Of a stretch of DNA of 64,000 nucleotides, positions 19,633-30,375 are shown piece after piece. The notes beneath the pieces are model-generated. The model did not search any database, was not told where the DNA came from, and saw only the letters and a list, made by a program, of their open reading frames with translations. Origin of the DNA: Sphingomonadaceae bacterium OTU29LAMAA1 (GTDB taxonomy: Bacteria > Pseudomonadota > Alphaproteobacteria > Sphingomonadales > Sphingomonadaceae); assembly GCA_024072375.1 (NCBI GenBank), contig CP099617.1, positions 3,541,001-3,605,000 on the forward strand, read 5' to 3'. Position 1 is the stretch's first letter, and every line of letters starts with the position of its first letter. Position numbers and translations under genes: made by a program.

Positions 19633-20486
19633 TGCCGGGCTGGCATATCGGCATCATCGGCGGATCGGGCCTCTACGATGTCGAAGGGATCGAGGATGGG
19701 CGCTGGGTCGATGTCCCGAGTCCTTGGGGGGCACCGTCGGATGCGATCTTCCACGGCCGGATCGGTCCCGTCACGGTGTCGTTCCTGCCGCGGCACGGGC
19801 GGGGGCACCGGATCGGCCCGGACCAGCTGAATGCGCGCGCCAATATCGACTGCCTCAAACGGCTGGGCGTCACCGATGTGCTGGCGGTGTCGTCGGTCGG
19901 ATCGCTGGTCGAGGAGCGGTCGCCGGGCAGCTTCACGATCGTCGACCAGTTCATCGACCGTACCAAGGGGCGGCCGTCGAGTTTCTTCGGCACCGGGCTG
20001 GTCGCGCACGTCTCGATGGCCGACCCGGTCTGTCCGCGGTTGAGCGCGCTCGTCGGCGATGCGGCAGGCGAAGTAGACCGGGGCGGCACCTATCTGGCGA
20101 TGGAAGGACCGCAATTCTCGACGCGGGCGGAAAGCCTGTTGTACCGGCAGTGGGGCTGCCACGTCATCGGCATGACAGCGATGCCGGAGGCGAAGCTGGC
20201 CCGAGAGGCGGAGCTGCCCTACGCGCTTGTCGGCATGGTCACCGACTACGATTGCTGGCGCGAGGGCGAAGCGGCGGTGGACGTGGCGCAGGTGATCGCG
20301 CAACTGTCCGCCAATGCAGCGAAAGCGCGCGCGATGGTCGTGCGGCTGTTGCGTTCCCTGCCGGCAGAACGGATACCGTCGCCGATCGACACCTGCCTCG
20401 ACACCGCGATCATCACCGCCAAAAGCGCGCGCGACCCTGCGCTGGTGGCGAAGCTGGATGCGGTGGCGGGGCGGGCGCTGCGCTGA
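19632..20486 (+). CDS. mtnP: S-methyl-5'-thioadenosine phosphorylase
   Basis: Cleaves methylthioadenosine, a by-product of polyamine and quorum-signal synthesis, to adenine and methylthioribose-1-phosphate for methionine salvage. Seen: IIGGSGLYDVEGI at residues 8-20 (phosphate loop), PRHGRGHRIGP near 55-65, TYLAMEGPQFSTRAES near 157-172, and GMTAMPEAKLAREAELPY near 180. 284 residues matches the family. A methylthioinosine phosphorylase is the main alternative. The start overlaps the permease stop (TGATG). Two of the next four gene boundaries carry a shared 18-base repeat. Confidence 0.92.
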   Translation: MPGWHIGIIGGSGLYDVEGIEDGRWVDVPSPWGAPSDAIFHGRIGPVTVSFLPRHGRGHRIGPDQLNARANIDCLKRLGVTDVLAVSSVGSLVEERSPGSFTIVDQFIDRTKGRPSSFFGTGLVAHVSMADPVCPRLSALVGDAAGEVDRGGTYLAMEGPQFSTRAESLLYRQWGCHVIGMTAMPEAKLAREAELPYALVGMVTDYDCWREGEAAVDVAQVIAQLSANAAKARAMVVRLLRSLPAERIPSPIDTCLDTAIITAKSARDPALVAKLDAVAGRALR

Positions 20487-20531
20487 TCCCCGCCCTCCTC
20501 GCACTGCGCCGCCTTCGACGTCTATCCCCCT

Positions 20532-20549
20532 CGCGGCGGAAGGGTGAGG
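20532..20549 (-). repeat. dispersed intergenic repeat, partial copy
   Basis: On the minus strand this reads CCTCACCCTTCCGCCGCG, identical over 18 bases to 22389-22406. It lies between the convergent mtnP and GH27 genes and looks like a remnant of a dispersed palindromic element. Confidence 0.7.
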
Positions 20550-20565
20550 GGCGATGCAACGAGAG

Positions 20566-21792
20566 TTACGGCGTCACCTTCACCATCACCACGCCATGCG
20601 GCGCGACCGTCGCCGCAAAGCTCCCGGTCTTCCGTCCCAGGCTCTTGTGTGCCCACAGGTCGCGAACCTCCGCCTTCACCCGCGTGGTCAGCCCCAGTTC
20701 CGGCCACGCAACACTGATCGACGCCGGCGCGGCGGAGCGGTTGAACAGGATCACCGCACGGCTGCCGTCCGCCAGCGGTCGCGCCCAGACTTCCAGGTCG
20801 CCGTCATCGCGGATGCGGCGGCCCTGCTGGCCCAGCGGGTCCTGATCGACCGCGATCACCTCTTGGTTGAGCAGGATCGCGCGGGTGTCGGCATCCATGT
20901 GTGCGATGTCGTTGCCGGCGATCAGCGGCGCGGCCATCATCGCCCACAGGCTGAAATGGCTGCGATATTCGGTCGGCGTCATTCCGCCGTTACCGACCTC
21001 CAGCATGTCGGGGTCGTTCCAGCGGCCGGGCCCGGCATAGGGATACAGCCGTTCGTTGAGGTCGACGATGTCGGTCATGCCGATCGACCATTTCTCGCGT
21101 CCCGCCCATGCGTCGCGGATGTCGGCGGTGGTGCGCCACAGGTTGCCGATCTTCGCACCCCATTCCCACGGGCGGTTGTTGCCCCATTCGCACATCGCCA
21201 GCACCATCGGCCGGCCCGACGCCTTGATCGCGTCGGACATCAGCGCATAGGCCTCCTCGGCATTGCGCACGCCGGTCGAGCACCAGTCGTATTTCAGATA
21301 GTCGACGCCCCAGCGGGCATAGGTCAGCGCGTCCTGAGATTCGTGACCCTGACTGCCGGGCTTGCCGCCGCAAGTCTTCGCGCCCGCGTCGGAATAGATG
21401 CCGAACTTCAGCCCTTTGGCATGGACGTAGTCGGCCACGGCCTTGATGCCGTTGGGGAATTTCTCTGCATTGGCGGTGATGAAGCCATCGGCGTCGCGAC
21501 TGCCGTGCCAGCAATCGTCGATGACGATGTATCGGTATCCGGCAGCCTTCATGCCGTTCGACGCCATCGCATCGGCCATCGCGCGGACCGTCGCGTCGTT
21601 GATGTTGCAGCCGAACCTGTTCCAGCTGTTCCAGCCCATCGGCGGGGTCTGGGCGAGGCCGTTGGCGATGCGGGCGGGATCCTGCGACGGACGCATCGTG
21701 TTGGGATCGACGAACTGATCCTGCGCGTGCGCCATGCTGATCGCGAAGGGCAGCAATGCAGCAGTGATTCCCACCTTAAGCAAATTTGCCAT
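20566..21792 (-). CDS. GH27 alpha-galactosidase, exported
   Basis: Secreted glycoside hydrolase of family 27 that removes terminal alpha-galactosyl residues with retention. Seen: signal peptide (residues 1-23, ending AHAQ), TPPMGWNSWNRFGCNIND at the barrel start, YRYIVIDDCWHG near 83, the nucleophile Asp in YLKYDWCS near 166, and the acid/base Asp in GRWNDPDMLEVG near 245. A C-terminal beta-sandwich follows. 408 residues is normal. A second GH27 protein lies at 44238-45548. Alpha-N-acetylgalactosaminidase or arabinopyranosidase activity cannot be excluded. Confidence 0.94.
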   Translation of the reverse strand: MANLLKVGITAALLPFAISMAHAQDQFVDPNTMRPSQDPARIANGLAQTPPMGWNSWNRFGCNINDATVRAMADAMASNGMKAAGYRYIVIDDCWHGSRDADGFITANAEKFPNGIKAVADYVHAKGLKFGIYSDAGAKTCGGKPGSQGHESQDALTYARWGVDYLKYDWCSTGVRNAEEAYALMSDAIKASGRPMVLAMCEWGNNRPWEWGAKIGNLWRTTADIRDAWAGREKWSIGMTDIVDLNERLYPYAGPGRWNDPDMLEVGNGGMTPTEYRSHFSLWAMMAAPLIAGNDIAHMDADTRAILLNQEVIAVDQDPLGQQGRRIRDDGDLEVWARPLADGSRAVILFNRSAAPASISVAWPELGLTTRVKAEVRDLWAHKSLGRKTGSFAATVAPHGVVMVKVTP

Positions 21793-21844
21793 ATTTAATC
21801 TCTCCTGCGCGGGGGCTAACGCAGGGATGGCGCAACGTAAAGTG

Positions 21845-22318
21845 TCAGCTTTCCGGGCCGATACTCAGCCCGTGGCGATAGTTCATCGTGACGCTGACCC
21901 GGCTGGTGCCTGCACCGACCGGAATAGCCACCTGTGCGAAGCTCGGCTTCAAACGGAGAATCGACAATCTGGGATCGCGCGAAAAGGCGCCGCCGTCACC
22001 GCCGTCCGACTTGCCGTTGGCGTTGGCGTCATGACGCACGGCGACGCCATAGGTGCCGGGGCGGGGTACCGGAATGCATACCACGACCTCGCGCCGGCCG
22101 CTGGCGGGCGCTTCGACGCGACCCAGCCAGCGGCCTTTCTCCAGAAAGCCGGCCTGGTCGTAGAGCTGGACGCGAACCCCGCCGGTGCTGGCGCGCAGAC
22201 CGCGGATATCGACCATCAACCGATGCGGTGTCGCCGCGGTACAGCCTGTGGTGCTGCGCTGCGCCGTGGCGGGCGCGGCAATGAGGAACGGAAGCGCGAG
22301 AAGGACGAGCCGGGTCAT
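21845..22318 (-). CDS. DUF2141-family exported protein
   Basis: A 157-residue protein with a signal peptide (MTRLVLLALPFLIAAPATAQ) and a DUF2141-like beta-rich domain: LMVDIRGLRASTGGVRVQLYD, a central RREVVVCIPVPRPGTYGVAVRHDANANGKSD and a closing RVSVTMNY. The DANANGKSD stretch looks like a calcium-binding loop. The ATG at 22318 fits the signal peptide; an upstream ATG at 22363 does not. Lies upstream of the GH27 gene with about 50 bases between, possibly cotranscribed. Function of the family is unknown. Confidence 0.82.
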   Translation of the reverse strand: MTRLVLLALPFLIAAPATAQRSTTGCTAATPHRLMVDIRGLRASTGGVRVQLYDQAGFLEKGRWLGRVEAPASGRREVVVCIPVPRPGTYGVAVRHDANANGKSDGGDGGAFSRDPRLSILRLKPSFAQVAIPVGAGTSRVSVTMNYRHGLSIGPES

Positions 22319-22388
22319 GCCACGAATATAGTGCTGGATGTGGCGAGCATATGTCGATGCCATGGCAGGGTTTGTCGCGACAGATCGT

Positions 22389-22474
22389 CCTCACCCTTCC
22401 GCCGCGTCGCGGCTCCCTGCCTCTCCCACCGGGAGAGGGAAAAGACGCCGAAAGCGGCGAAAGGTTGAGGGTAA
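22389..22474. repeat. dispersed palindromic intergenic element
   Basis: Begins CCTCACCCTTCCGCCGCG, contains an inner hairpin CCTCTCCC-acc-GGGAGAGG, and ends AGGTTGAGGGT. The first 18 bases recur at 20532-20549 on the other strand. Typical of small dispersed palindromes between genes, here between a promoter region and the aconitase terminator. Confidence 0.7.
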
Positions 22475-22484
22475 GCGCCAGGCA

Positions 22485-22530
22485 CGAAAAAAGGGGAGGC
22501 ACCTCGCGGCACCTCCCCCTCATTCGTCCG
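22485..22530 (-). terminator. rho-independent terminator of acnA
   Basis: Read on the minus strand: GGGGAGGTGCC, loop GCGA, GGTGCCTCCCC, then TTTTTT. Perfect 11-base-pair stem, starting about 20 bases after the acnA stop. Confidence 0.92.
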
Positions 22531-22543
22531 GCAATTGCGTCGC

Positions 22544-25228
<2,685 letters not shown>

Positions 25229-25402
25229 GTTGGTCCCTTCAATTTGGCCCAGGGCGCTCGGGGAGGCGGCGGGGAAGCCGCGCGGGCGCGCGAGAGCGCT
25301 TCAGCGAAAGCGTGTGTCTCGGCGGCCTTAGCAAGGGGTGTCCGGCGGGGGAAGCGCATATGCTGCGCCTGCGTGAAAGCGCCGGCTGGTCGCTGCGCCT
25401 AG

Positions 25403-26056
25403 TCAGCCGTGTGACAGGCGAAGCGCGTCGACATCGACGATCACGCGTTCGAGATGCGCAACCTCGGCAGTGGCGCCGATCTGGTCGAGGGCCGCCCAGG
25501 CCTTGAGCAGATGGCTGCTCGCCTGTTCCAGCCACGACGACGCGTCCGATCCTGCAGCATCGTCGCCCCGGGCGTCGCGCATGTCCCGGCGCAACTCGAA
25601 TGCGGCGACGGTACGGCGGGCGAGATCCTCCAGCGCGATCCGTTCCTCGTCGTCCAGTCCGGCGCGTGGCGCGACGTCGATCACGCACAGGGTGCCGATT
25701 TGCGTCCCGTTGCGCATCCGCAGAGGCGCGCCGGCATAGAAGCGGATGCCCGGACCGCCGGTGACGTTGGGATAGTTGCGGAAACGTTCGTCGACGCTGG
25801 CGTCCGGGACAACGAAGACGTCGTCCTGTTCGATCGCTTTCGCGCAAAAGGATTCCTCGATCGGGGTTTCCGTCGAGTCGATCCCCAGCCGCGCCTTGAA
25901 CCACTGCCGCCGGGCATCGATCAACGAAATCATCGCGATCGGCGCATCGACCTCACACGCCGCAGCCTCGACGATCGAATCGAACTGCGGCTCCATGGGC
26001 GTGTCGAGCAACCCATAGTCCGCCAATGTGGCAAGCCTGTCTTCCGCGTCCGTCAT
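25403..26056 (-). CDS. stand-alone GAF-domain sensor protein
   Basis: A 217-residue protein made almost only of one GAF domain (about residues 22-160). Seen: LLDTPMEPQFDSIVEAAA, IAMISLIDARRQWFKARLG, ESFCAKAIEQDDVFVVPDA and IGTLCVIDVAPR, the pattern common in sensory kinases and cyclases. No kinase, GGDEF or HTH output domain is attached; the last 55 residues are helical. It probably binds a small ligand or redox cue and acts through a partner not seen here. A 174-base gap separates it from acnA. Confidence 0.85.
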   Translation of the reverse strand: MTDAEDRLATLADYGLLDTPMEPQFDSIVEAAACEVDAPIAMISLIDARRQWFKARLGIDSTETPIEESFCAKAIEQDDVFVVPDASVDERFRNYPNVTGGPGIRFYAGAPLRMRNGTQIGTLCVIDVAPRAGLDDEERIALEDLARRTVAAFELRRDMRDARGDDAAGSDASSWLEQASSHLLKAWAALDQIGATAEVAHLERVIVDVDALRLSHG

Positions 26057-26197
26057 CGCCGCGTCCCCACCCCGACCTCATTATGGTAAACGTCGGTGTA
26101 ACAGGACTTTGCCTGTATGGAAAAGGTTTCAGCCCGGTATCGGCGAAATGACGCTATCCTGCATCAAGCAATCCGGCCGGCGGAACGTCGGCGGCGG

Positions 26198-26866
26198 TCA
26201 GCCGATCAAGGTTTCGCCGGTGGCCAGCGACTTGCCACGGGTGATGATGACGCGGTCACCGACCTTGGCTTCGCCGAACAGCAACTTGGCGAAGGCAGTA
26301 GGAACGCCGATGCAGCCGTGCGTGGCATACCCCCACGCGACTTCGGTGCCATGGACCGATACGCCGTCATCGGTCAGCCGCAGCGTATAGGGCATCGGCG
26401 CATCGTAGATGCTGGAGACGTGATCGGCGTCTTTCATCGTGATCGGAAAGCTGCCGAGCGGCGTCGGCTTGTCGTCGGTGCCGTAGAGGATCGCCGCCGC
26501 CCCGATCTCGTATCCGCCACGGAAGACGGACAGCGTCTGCGCGGCGAGGTCGACGGTGATGACGACCGGGCCAGCGGGAACGTTTTTGGTATCCCAGGCA
26601 TAATCGCCGAACTTGATCGGACCGATATCGAGAACCCGTTTGATCGCGAGCGGTTCGGGAGTGGAGACGGGCGCCGGCTTTGGCGGAGAAACCGGCGCGG
26701 GAATGGTCCGCGGGATAGCCGTGACTGCGACCGGCGCGGGGGTGGTGCGCGGCTCCGGTGGCGATCGCATGGCGACGGTCGCCGCGCCGAGTGTTCCGAG
26801 CACGACGCATGCTAGGATCAGCTTGGCCGCGAGGGCCTGATGGCGTGCGGCCACGATACGCTCCAC
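26198..26866 (-). CDS. L,D-transpeptidase (YkuD domain), exported
   Basis: Periplasmic enzyme of the YkuD family that makes 3-3 cross-links or attaches proteins to peptidoglycan. Seen: N-terminal membrane/signal segment (LAAKLILACVVLGTLGAA), a Pro-rich linker at residues 35-72, then the catalytic domain with VSVHGTEVAWGYATHGCIGVP-type active site: His172 and Cys185. The usual S-x-G-C motif is THGC here. The GTG start at 26866 is the only reasonable start. 222 residues. Confidence 0.9.
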   Translation of the reverse strand: MERIVAARHQALAAKLILACVVLGTLGAATVAMRSPPEPRTTPAPVAVTAIPRTIPAPVSPPKPAPVSTPEPLAIKRVLDIGPIKFGDYAWDTKNVPAGPVVITVDLAAQTLSVFRGGYEIGAAAILYGTDDKPTPLGSFPITMKDADHVSSIYDAPMPYTLRLTDDGVSVHGTEVAWGYATHGCIGVPTAFAKLLFGEAKVGDRVIITRGKSLATGETLIG

Positions 26867-27001
26867 GGATGACGGACGCGCGAGGATGCGGCAGTTTTGT
26901 CGGTAGCGCCACCCTCCGCCGTGCGCTGTGCCGTGACGGGACAGGTACGGCGATCGTCAACCTGTATGGCAGTGCGATATCCTGTGCGCTAGGATCGGCG
27001 C

Positions 27002-27550
27002 ATGGCGAAGCTGAAGGTGTACCGTACCCCCATCGGGTTCCACGACGCCTATGTCGCCGCTCCCAGCCAGAAGGCGGCTTTGCGGGCATGGGGCAGTGAT
27101 CGCGACCTGTTCGCACGCGGGGTGGCGGAGGTGGTGACCGATCCGGCGTTGACCGCGGAGCCGCTCGCCCGGCCGGGGGAGGTCATCAGGCGGTCACGCG
27201 GCACCGCCGCCGAACAGATCGCCGCGTTGCCGCCGACCCCGTCGCGAAAGCCCCGCAAGCCGTCAGAAGCGGAGGGCGATCGCACAGAGGCCAAAGCGCT
27301 ATCACGACCAGCACCGACGCCCGCGCCGAAACCCGATCGACGGGCACTGGCCGATGCGGAAGATGCCGTGTCGGATGCCGAGGCACGCCAGCGTAGCGAG
27401 GATCGCGCCCTGCGGGCCGAAGAGGCGGCGCTCGCCAAGCGCCGCCGCGTGATGGAGCGCGAGCACGCCGACGAGCGCGCGGCGCTGGAAGAAGCGCGCG
27501 AGGCGGCGGCACGGGCCTACGACGCAGCGATGCGACGCTGGCGCGGCTGA
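27002..27550 (+). CDS. conserved protein with charged C-terminal helix
   Basis: Unrecognised 182-residue cytoplasmic protein. The first 70 residues look like a small folded domain (KVYRTPIGFHDAYVAAPSQKAALRAWGSDRDLFARGVA); then a Pro/Lys-rich linker and a highly charged coiled-coil-like end (AEEAALAKRRRVMEREHADE). Similar sphingomonad proteins carry the label cell-envelope biogenesis protein TolA, which reflects only the Ala/Lys-rich helix. No signal peptide, so a TolA role is doubtful. Confidence 0.72.
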   Translation: MAKLKVYRTPIGFHDAYVAAPSQKAALRAWGSDRDLFARGVAEVVTDPALTAEPLARPGEVIRRSRGTAAEQIAALPPTPSRKPRKPSEAEGDRTEAKALSRPAPTPAPKPDRRALADAEDAVSDAEARQRSEDRALRAEEAALAKRRRVMEREHADERAALEEAREAAARAYDAAMRRWRG

Positions 27551-27570
27551 GCCTATCCCGTTGCACCAGC

Positions 27571-27595
27571 GGAACATTGCCGGAAGCCGGACGAT
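27571..27595 (+). promoter_or_regulatory. possible EcfG-type stress promoter
   Basis: GGAAC, 16 bases, then CGAT: one mismatch to the alphaproteobacterial general-stress consensus GGAAC-N16/17-CGTT. It lies 26 bases before the ATG of the next gene. Confidence 0.35.
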
Positions 27596-27620
27596 TGGAG
27601 GCGCTGAAAGGAAATCGACC

Positions 27621-27902
27621 ATGTCCCATATTCCCAGTTCCGCGATGAAGCATGCCGGCCCGGTCCATCATGACGAGGCGAAGGGAACGGCACCGTCCAG
27701 CGCGACGCGGAGCGGCAAGCAGGCCCACCGGACGGACGGCATCGGTGCCGGCGCATGGATCGCGATCGGCGGCACGTTGCTCGCCGGTGCCGCGGCGGCG
27801 ATCGCCATCCCGCTGCTGAAGGCACGGACGACGCCGGTGGCGACGCGTCGCGGCAAGAAGGCGCATCCCCGCAAGAAGGCCCGCAAGCCCGCTGCAGCCT
27901 GA
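27621..27902 (+). CDS. small single-pass membrane protein, basic C-terminus
   Basis: Unrecognised 93-residue protein. Polar His/Lys-containing N-terminus, one membrane segment near residues 43-66 (IGAGAWIAIGGTLLAGAAAAIA), then a strongly basic tail (RRGKKAHPRKKARKP). The ATG follows GAAAGGAAATCGACC; an upstream ATG at 27561 is possible but has no ribosome binding site. A possible EcfG-type promoter lies just upstream, so it may be stress-induced. Confidence 0.65.
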   Translation: MSHIPSSAMKHAGPVHHDEAKGTAPSSATRSGKQAHRTDGIGAGAWIAIGGTLLAGAAAAIAIPLLKARTTPVATRRGKKAHPRKKARKPAAA

Positions 27903-27984
27903 TCCCCTCACGACGCTCGGTGACGACGCGGCCGACCCGTGATAGGGTTGGACATGGTCATGATCGGGCGGGATAATTCGACAG

Positions 27985-28014
27985 GGGCGGCGTCGCATCG
28001 CGATGACGCCGCCC
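27985..28014. other. near-perfect palindrome before the HTH gene
   Basis: GGGCGGCGTC and GACGCCGCCC flank a GCATCGCGAT centre, giving a 30-base inverted repeat. It sits 82 bases after the small membrane-protein gene and 61 bases before the HTH gene. No T-run follows, so it could be a rho-independent-like pause, an operator, or both. Confidence 0.5.
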
Positions 28015-28075
28015 GGTTGCGCCGACCCTCGCCGTTCCTCTTGCAACGACGGCACGCAGGCCGGACAGCGGGTCC

Positions 28076-28648
28076 GTGAACGAGCCAACCCGATTCGACC
28101 GACTGACGAAGCGCCACCGCGACTGCCTGCGCGGGGTACGCCAGCTCAAGGGCTCGAAGGAGATCGCGGACGATCTCGGCATCGAGAAATCCACCGTCGA
28201 CAGCTATCTGACCGAGGCGGTGAAGGTGCTCGGCGCGCGCAACCGTCGCGACGCCGCCATGCAATGGGCCGAATACGAAGCGGCGCAATCCGAACCGAAA
28301 GCTTCCAAAACAACGGTTTCCCCGGATTTCGCTACCCCCGATAAAATAGGGGGTGATTCTGCACGGCTATCGGAAACACCCGATCCGCTGCCACCCCGGA
28401 TGTCGCCGGACGAGTTGATCGTCGGGGCACCGGGGGATACCGGAGGGCCACCTTTCAGGATGCGCTCTCCGGGACACCGGCTGCCCTTCCGGCGGAAAGG
28501 ACAGAGGGGAAACGACCTGTCGGTCGGCGACCGGCTGATCTGGATCCAGGCCATCACCCTCGGCATCGCCATCGCGTTCGGCATGCTGATGACCGGCCTC
28601 CAGGTATTGACCGGCCTGATCGAGAGCGTCGCCCAACGCCTTTCCTGA
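28076..28648 (+). CDS. LuxR-type HTH protein with C-terminal membrane anchor
   Basis: A 190-residue protein with an N-terminal LuxR/GerE-type HTH (about residues 8-62): RFDRLTKRHRDCLRGVRQLKGSKEIADDLGIEKSTVDSYL shows the DNA-reading helix with TVDSYL. A disordered Pro/Ser-rich linker follows, then one membrane segment near residues 154-178 (IWIQAITLGIAIAFGMLMTG). No receiver or ligand domain is present. This layout implies a transcription factor held at the membrane. The GTG start at 28076 is forced by the HTH. The next gene begins 37 bases on, after GGAAAGG. Confidence 0.8.
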   Translation: MNEPTRFDRLTKRHRDCLRGVRQLKGSKEIADDLGIEKSTVDSYLTEAVKVLGARNRRDAAMQWAEYEAAQSEPKASKTTVSPDFATPDKIGGDSARLSETPDPLPPRMSPDELIVGAPGDTGGPPFRMRSPGHRLPFRRKGQRGNDLSVGDRLIWIQAITLGIAIAFGMLMTGLQVLTGLIESVAQRLS

Positions 28649-28685
28649 CTCCCATGAGAGCACCCCCAAGGGTGGAAAGGTGGCT

Positions 28686-29036
28686 ATGTCCTACGCAAAT
28701 ACCCAGGCAGCGGCCGAGGCGGTCGCACAATTGCTGTGGCGTCTTGAAACGCAGCTCGACGAGGCCTTCGCCACCGGTGGCGAATTGCTCGCCGCGCTGC
28801 CCCGCGCCCGCAGCGCCGCCAACCTGCCCGCGATCGCCGGCCAGCAGGCGTTCGAGGTATTCGGACAGGCGATCATCGCCATCGGCGCGGCGCGTGGTCA
28901 CACGGTCGCGGGTCATCGCGTCATCGAGAAGCTGGGCAAGCAGATGGGGTATGAGACGAGCTTCGGCGACGAACAGCCGAAGCCCGACATCGCCCCGATG
29001 GGCGCCGACGTCACGCATCTGCGCGTCGCCGCCTAG
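28686..29036 (+). CDS. conserved small protein, unknown function
   Basis: Unrecognised 116-residue soluble protein, mostly helical (YANTQAAAEAVAQLLWRLE; AIAGQQAFEVFGQAIIAIGAARG). No cysteines and no signal peptide. ATG at 28686 follows GGAAAGGTGG; an in-frame GTG two codons earlier is less likely. It lies 37 bases after the membrane-anchored HTH gene, so the two are probably one operon, and it is the best candidate for a partner or target of that regulator. Confidence 0.75.
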   Translation: MSYANTQAAAEAVAQLLWRLETQLDEAFATGGELLAALPRARSAANLPAIAGQQAFEVFGQAIIAIGAARGHTVAGHRVIEKLGKQMGYETSFGDEQPKPDIAPMGADVTHLRVAA

Positions 29037-29081
29037 GTGTCATGGCTTGGTCTCGAAGTTGCTCCTTTGGTCGGCCAAGCC

Positions 29082-29549
29082 ATGACCCACGTCATCCTGT
29101 TCAACATCGTGCTGCTCGCGGCGTGCGCCTATGCCTTCGTGGCGGGGGGCGCGCCCGAACGGTGGACCGCGATCGTGTTCCTCGGCGGCGCGATCGCGAC
29201 CTTCCTGCTGCCGTTCCGGCACCACCAGAGCTACCACACGGTGCATCTGCTGGTGCTGGCAGTGGATTCGGCCGTCCTGCTGGGGCTGATCGGCATCGCG
29301 TTGCGCGCCGACCGGTTCTGGCCGATGTACGTCAGTGCGCTGCATCTGATCACGATCGCGATTCACGGCGTGAAGGCATTCCAGCCGTCACTGGTGCCGT
29401 GGATGTATGCCGGTGCGAGCGGCAAGATCGCCTATCCCATGCTGGTCCTGCTGGCGACCGGCGCCTGGCGCCATCGCCACCGGCTGGCCCGTTTCGGGAG
29501 CGACCGCGACTGGTCGCCCCTGCGTAGACCGGAATCCGATTTATCATGA
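29082..29549 (+). CDS. small multi-pass membrane protein
   Basis: Unrecognised 155-residue inner-membrane protein with about five hydrophobic segments (ILFNIVLLAACAYAFVAGG; TAIVFLGGAIATFLLPF; LLVLAVDSAVLLGLIGIAL; ALHLITIAIHGVKAF; PMLVLLATGAWRHRH). Three His residues in HHQSYH might bind metal. ATG at 29082; an upstream ATG at 29037 would add a poor leader. Its stop overlaps the next ATG (ATGA), so it is coupled to the 157-residue gene. Confidence 0.75.
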   Translation: MTHVILFNIVLLAACAYAFVAGGAPERWTAIVFLGGAIATFLLPFRHHQSYHTVHLLVLAVDSAVLLGLIGIALRADRFWPMYVSALHLITIAIHGVKAFQPSLVPWMYAGASGKIAYPMLVLLATGAWRHRHRLARFGSDRDWSPLRRPESDLS

Positions 29550-30019
29550 GTGCCGACATCCGCCTGTTGCGCTGGCACGAGCGCGACCGCGAAGACTATG
29601 AACGACTGGCGAGCGCGATCACGCGCCTGCGGACGATCGCGGCGCGGGGGCGTGGCGAGATCGTCGCATCCGCGCCGGCAGGGCCCGAGGAACCCGACGA
29701 TGTCGATCGGGCGCGGGCGCTGCTGGCGCAGCGGCGTGCGCGCGATACGGCGGCGGGGGATCAGGCGGAGTTGTTCGGCGAGCCGGGCTGGGACATCCTG
29801 CTGACGCTGTTCGTCGCCTATGAAGAGGGCCATGCGCTGCCGGCCGCCACGCTGGCCACGGGCAGTGGTCTGCGTCCCGGGGTGCTCGAGCGGTGGCTGA
29901 AGGTTCTGCAGGCGAGGGAGCTGATCCGGCCGATCGAACCGCAGGGTACGGCATCGGCCACGCTGTCGTTAACCGACAAAGGCATGGCGCTGGTATTGCG
30001 GTGCGTCGGCGATGCCTGA
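29546..30019 (+). CDS. possible winged-helix protein
   Basis: A 157-residue soluble protein. The C-terminal half (about residues 80-155) has the look of a MarR/winged-helix domain: WDILLTLFVAYEEGHALPA, ATGSGLRPGVLERWLKVLQARELI and a wing-like ATLSLTDKGMALVLR. The N-terminal half is charged and helical. Coupled by ATGA to the membrane-protein gene. A DNA-binding role is inferred from pattern only. Confidence 0.7.
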   Translation: MSADIRLLRWHERDREDYERLASAITRLRTIAARGRGEIVASAPAGPEEPDDVDRARALLAQRRARDTAAGDQAELFGEPGWDILLTLFVAYEEGHALPAATLATGSGLRPGVLERWLKVLQARELIRPIEPQGTASATLSLTDKGMALVLRCVGDA

Positions 30020-30027
30020 AGCGAAGG

Positions 30028-30219
30028 TCAGCGGCTGCTGTCGGTCAGCCGCTCCGCTTCCTCGCGCATCATCTCGACGCCCTGACAGATGTGCAACCCC
30101 GCGACCGCGAGATCGAGATCGTCGGACAGGCGGATGAGTTCCTCGCCAAGCGCGACCGCACGGTGCAACAACTCGCCGCGAATCCTGCGTTCGGTGGGGT
30201 CTTCGGGGATGCTCATCAC
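30028..30219 (-). CDS. small conserved helical protein
   Basis: A 63-residue protein, predicted as a helical pair (RIRGELLHRAVALGEELIRL; AGLHICQGVEMMREEAERL). Composition and third-position GC are gene-like. Starts with ATG ATG; either could be used. Convergent with the winged-helix gene, ending eight bases from it. Function unknown. Confidence 0.55.
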   Translation of the reverse strand: MMSIPEDPTERRIRGELLHRAVALGEELIRLSDDLDLAVAGLHICQGVEMMREEAERLTDSSR

Positions 30220-30375
30220 GCGGGGGTTTTACCGACGGGCGTGCGGGAAGCAACGGCGAGTTTCGTCGCTGTCCGATCTTGCGGCGACCGGAGCAAACCA
30301 GCCCATGACACGTTCTTCCCGGCACCGGCCGTTGCGGTATCGTAACCGTTTGCGGCACAAGAACGAGGGAGAGTG

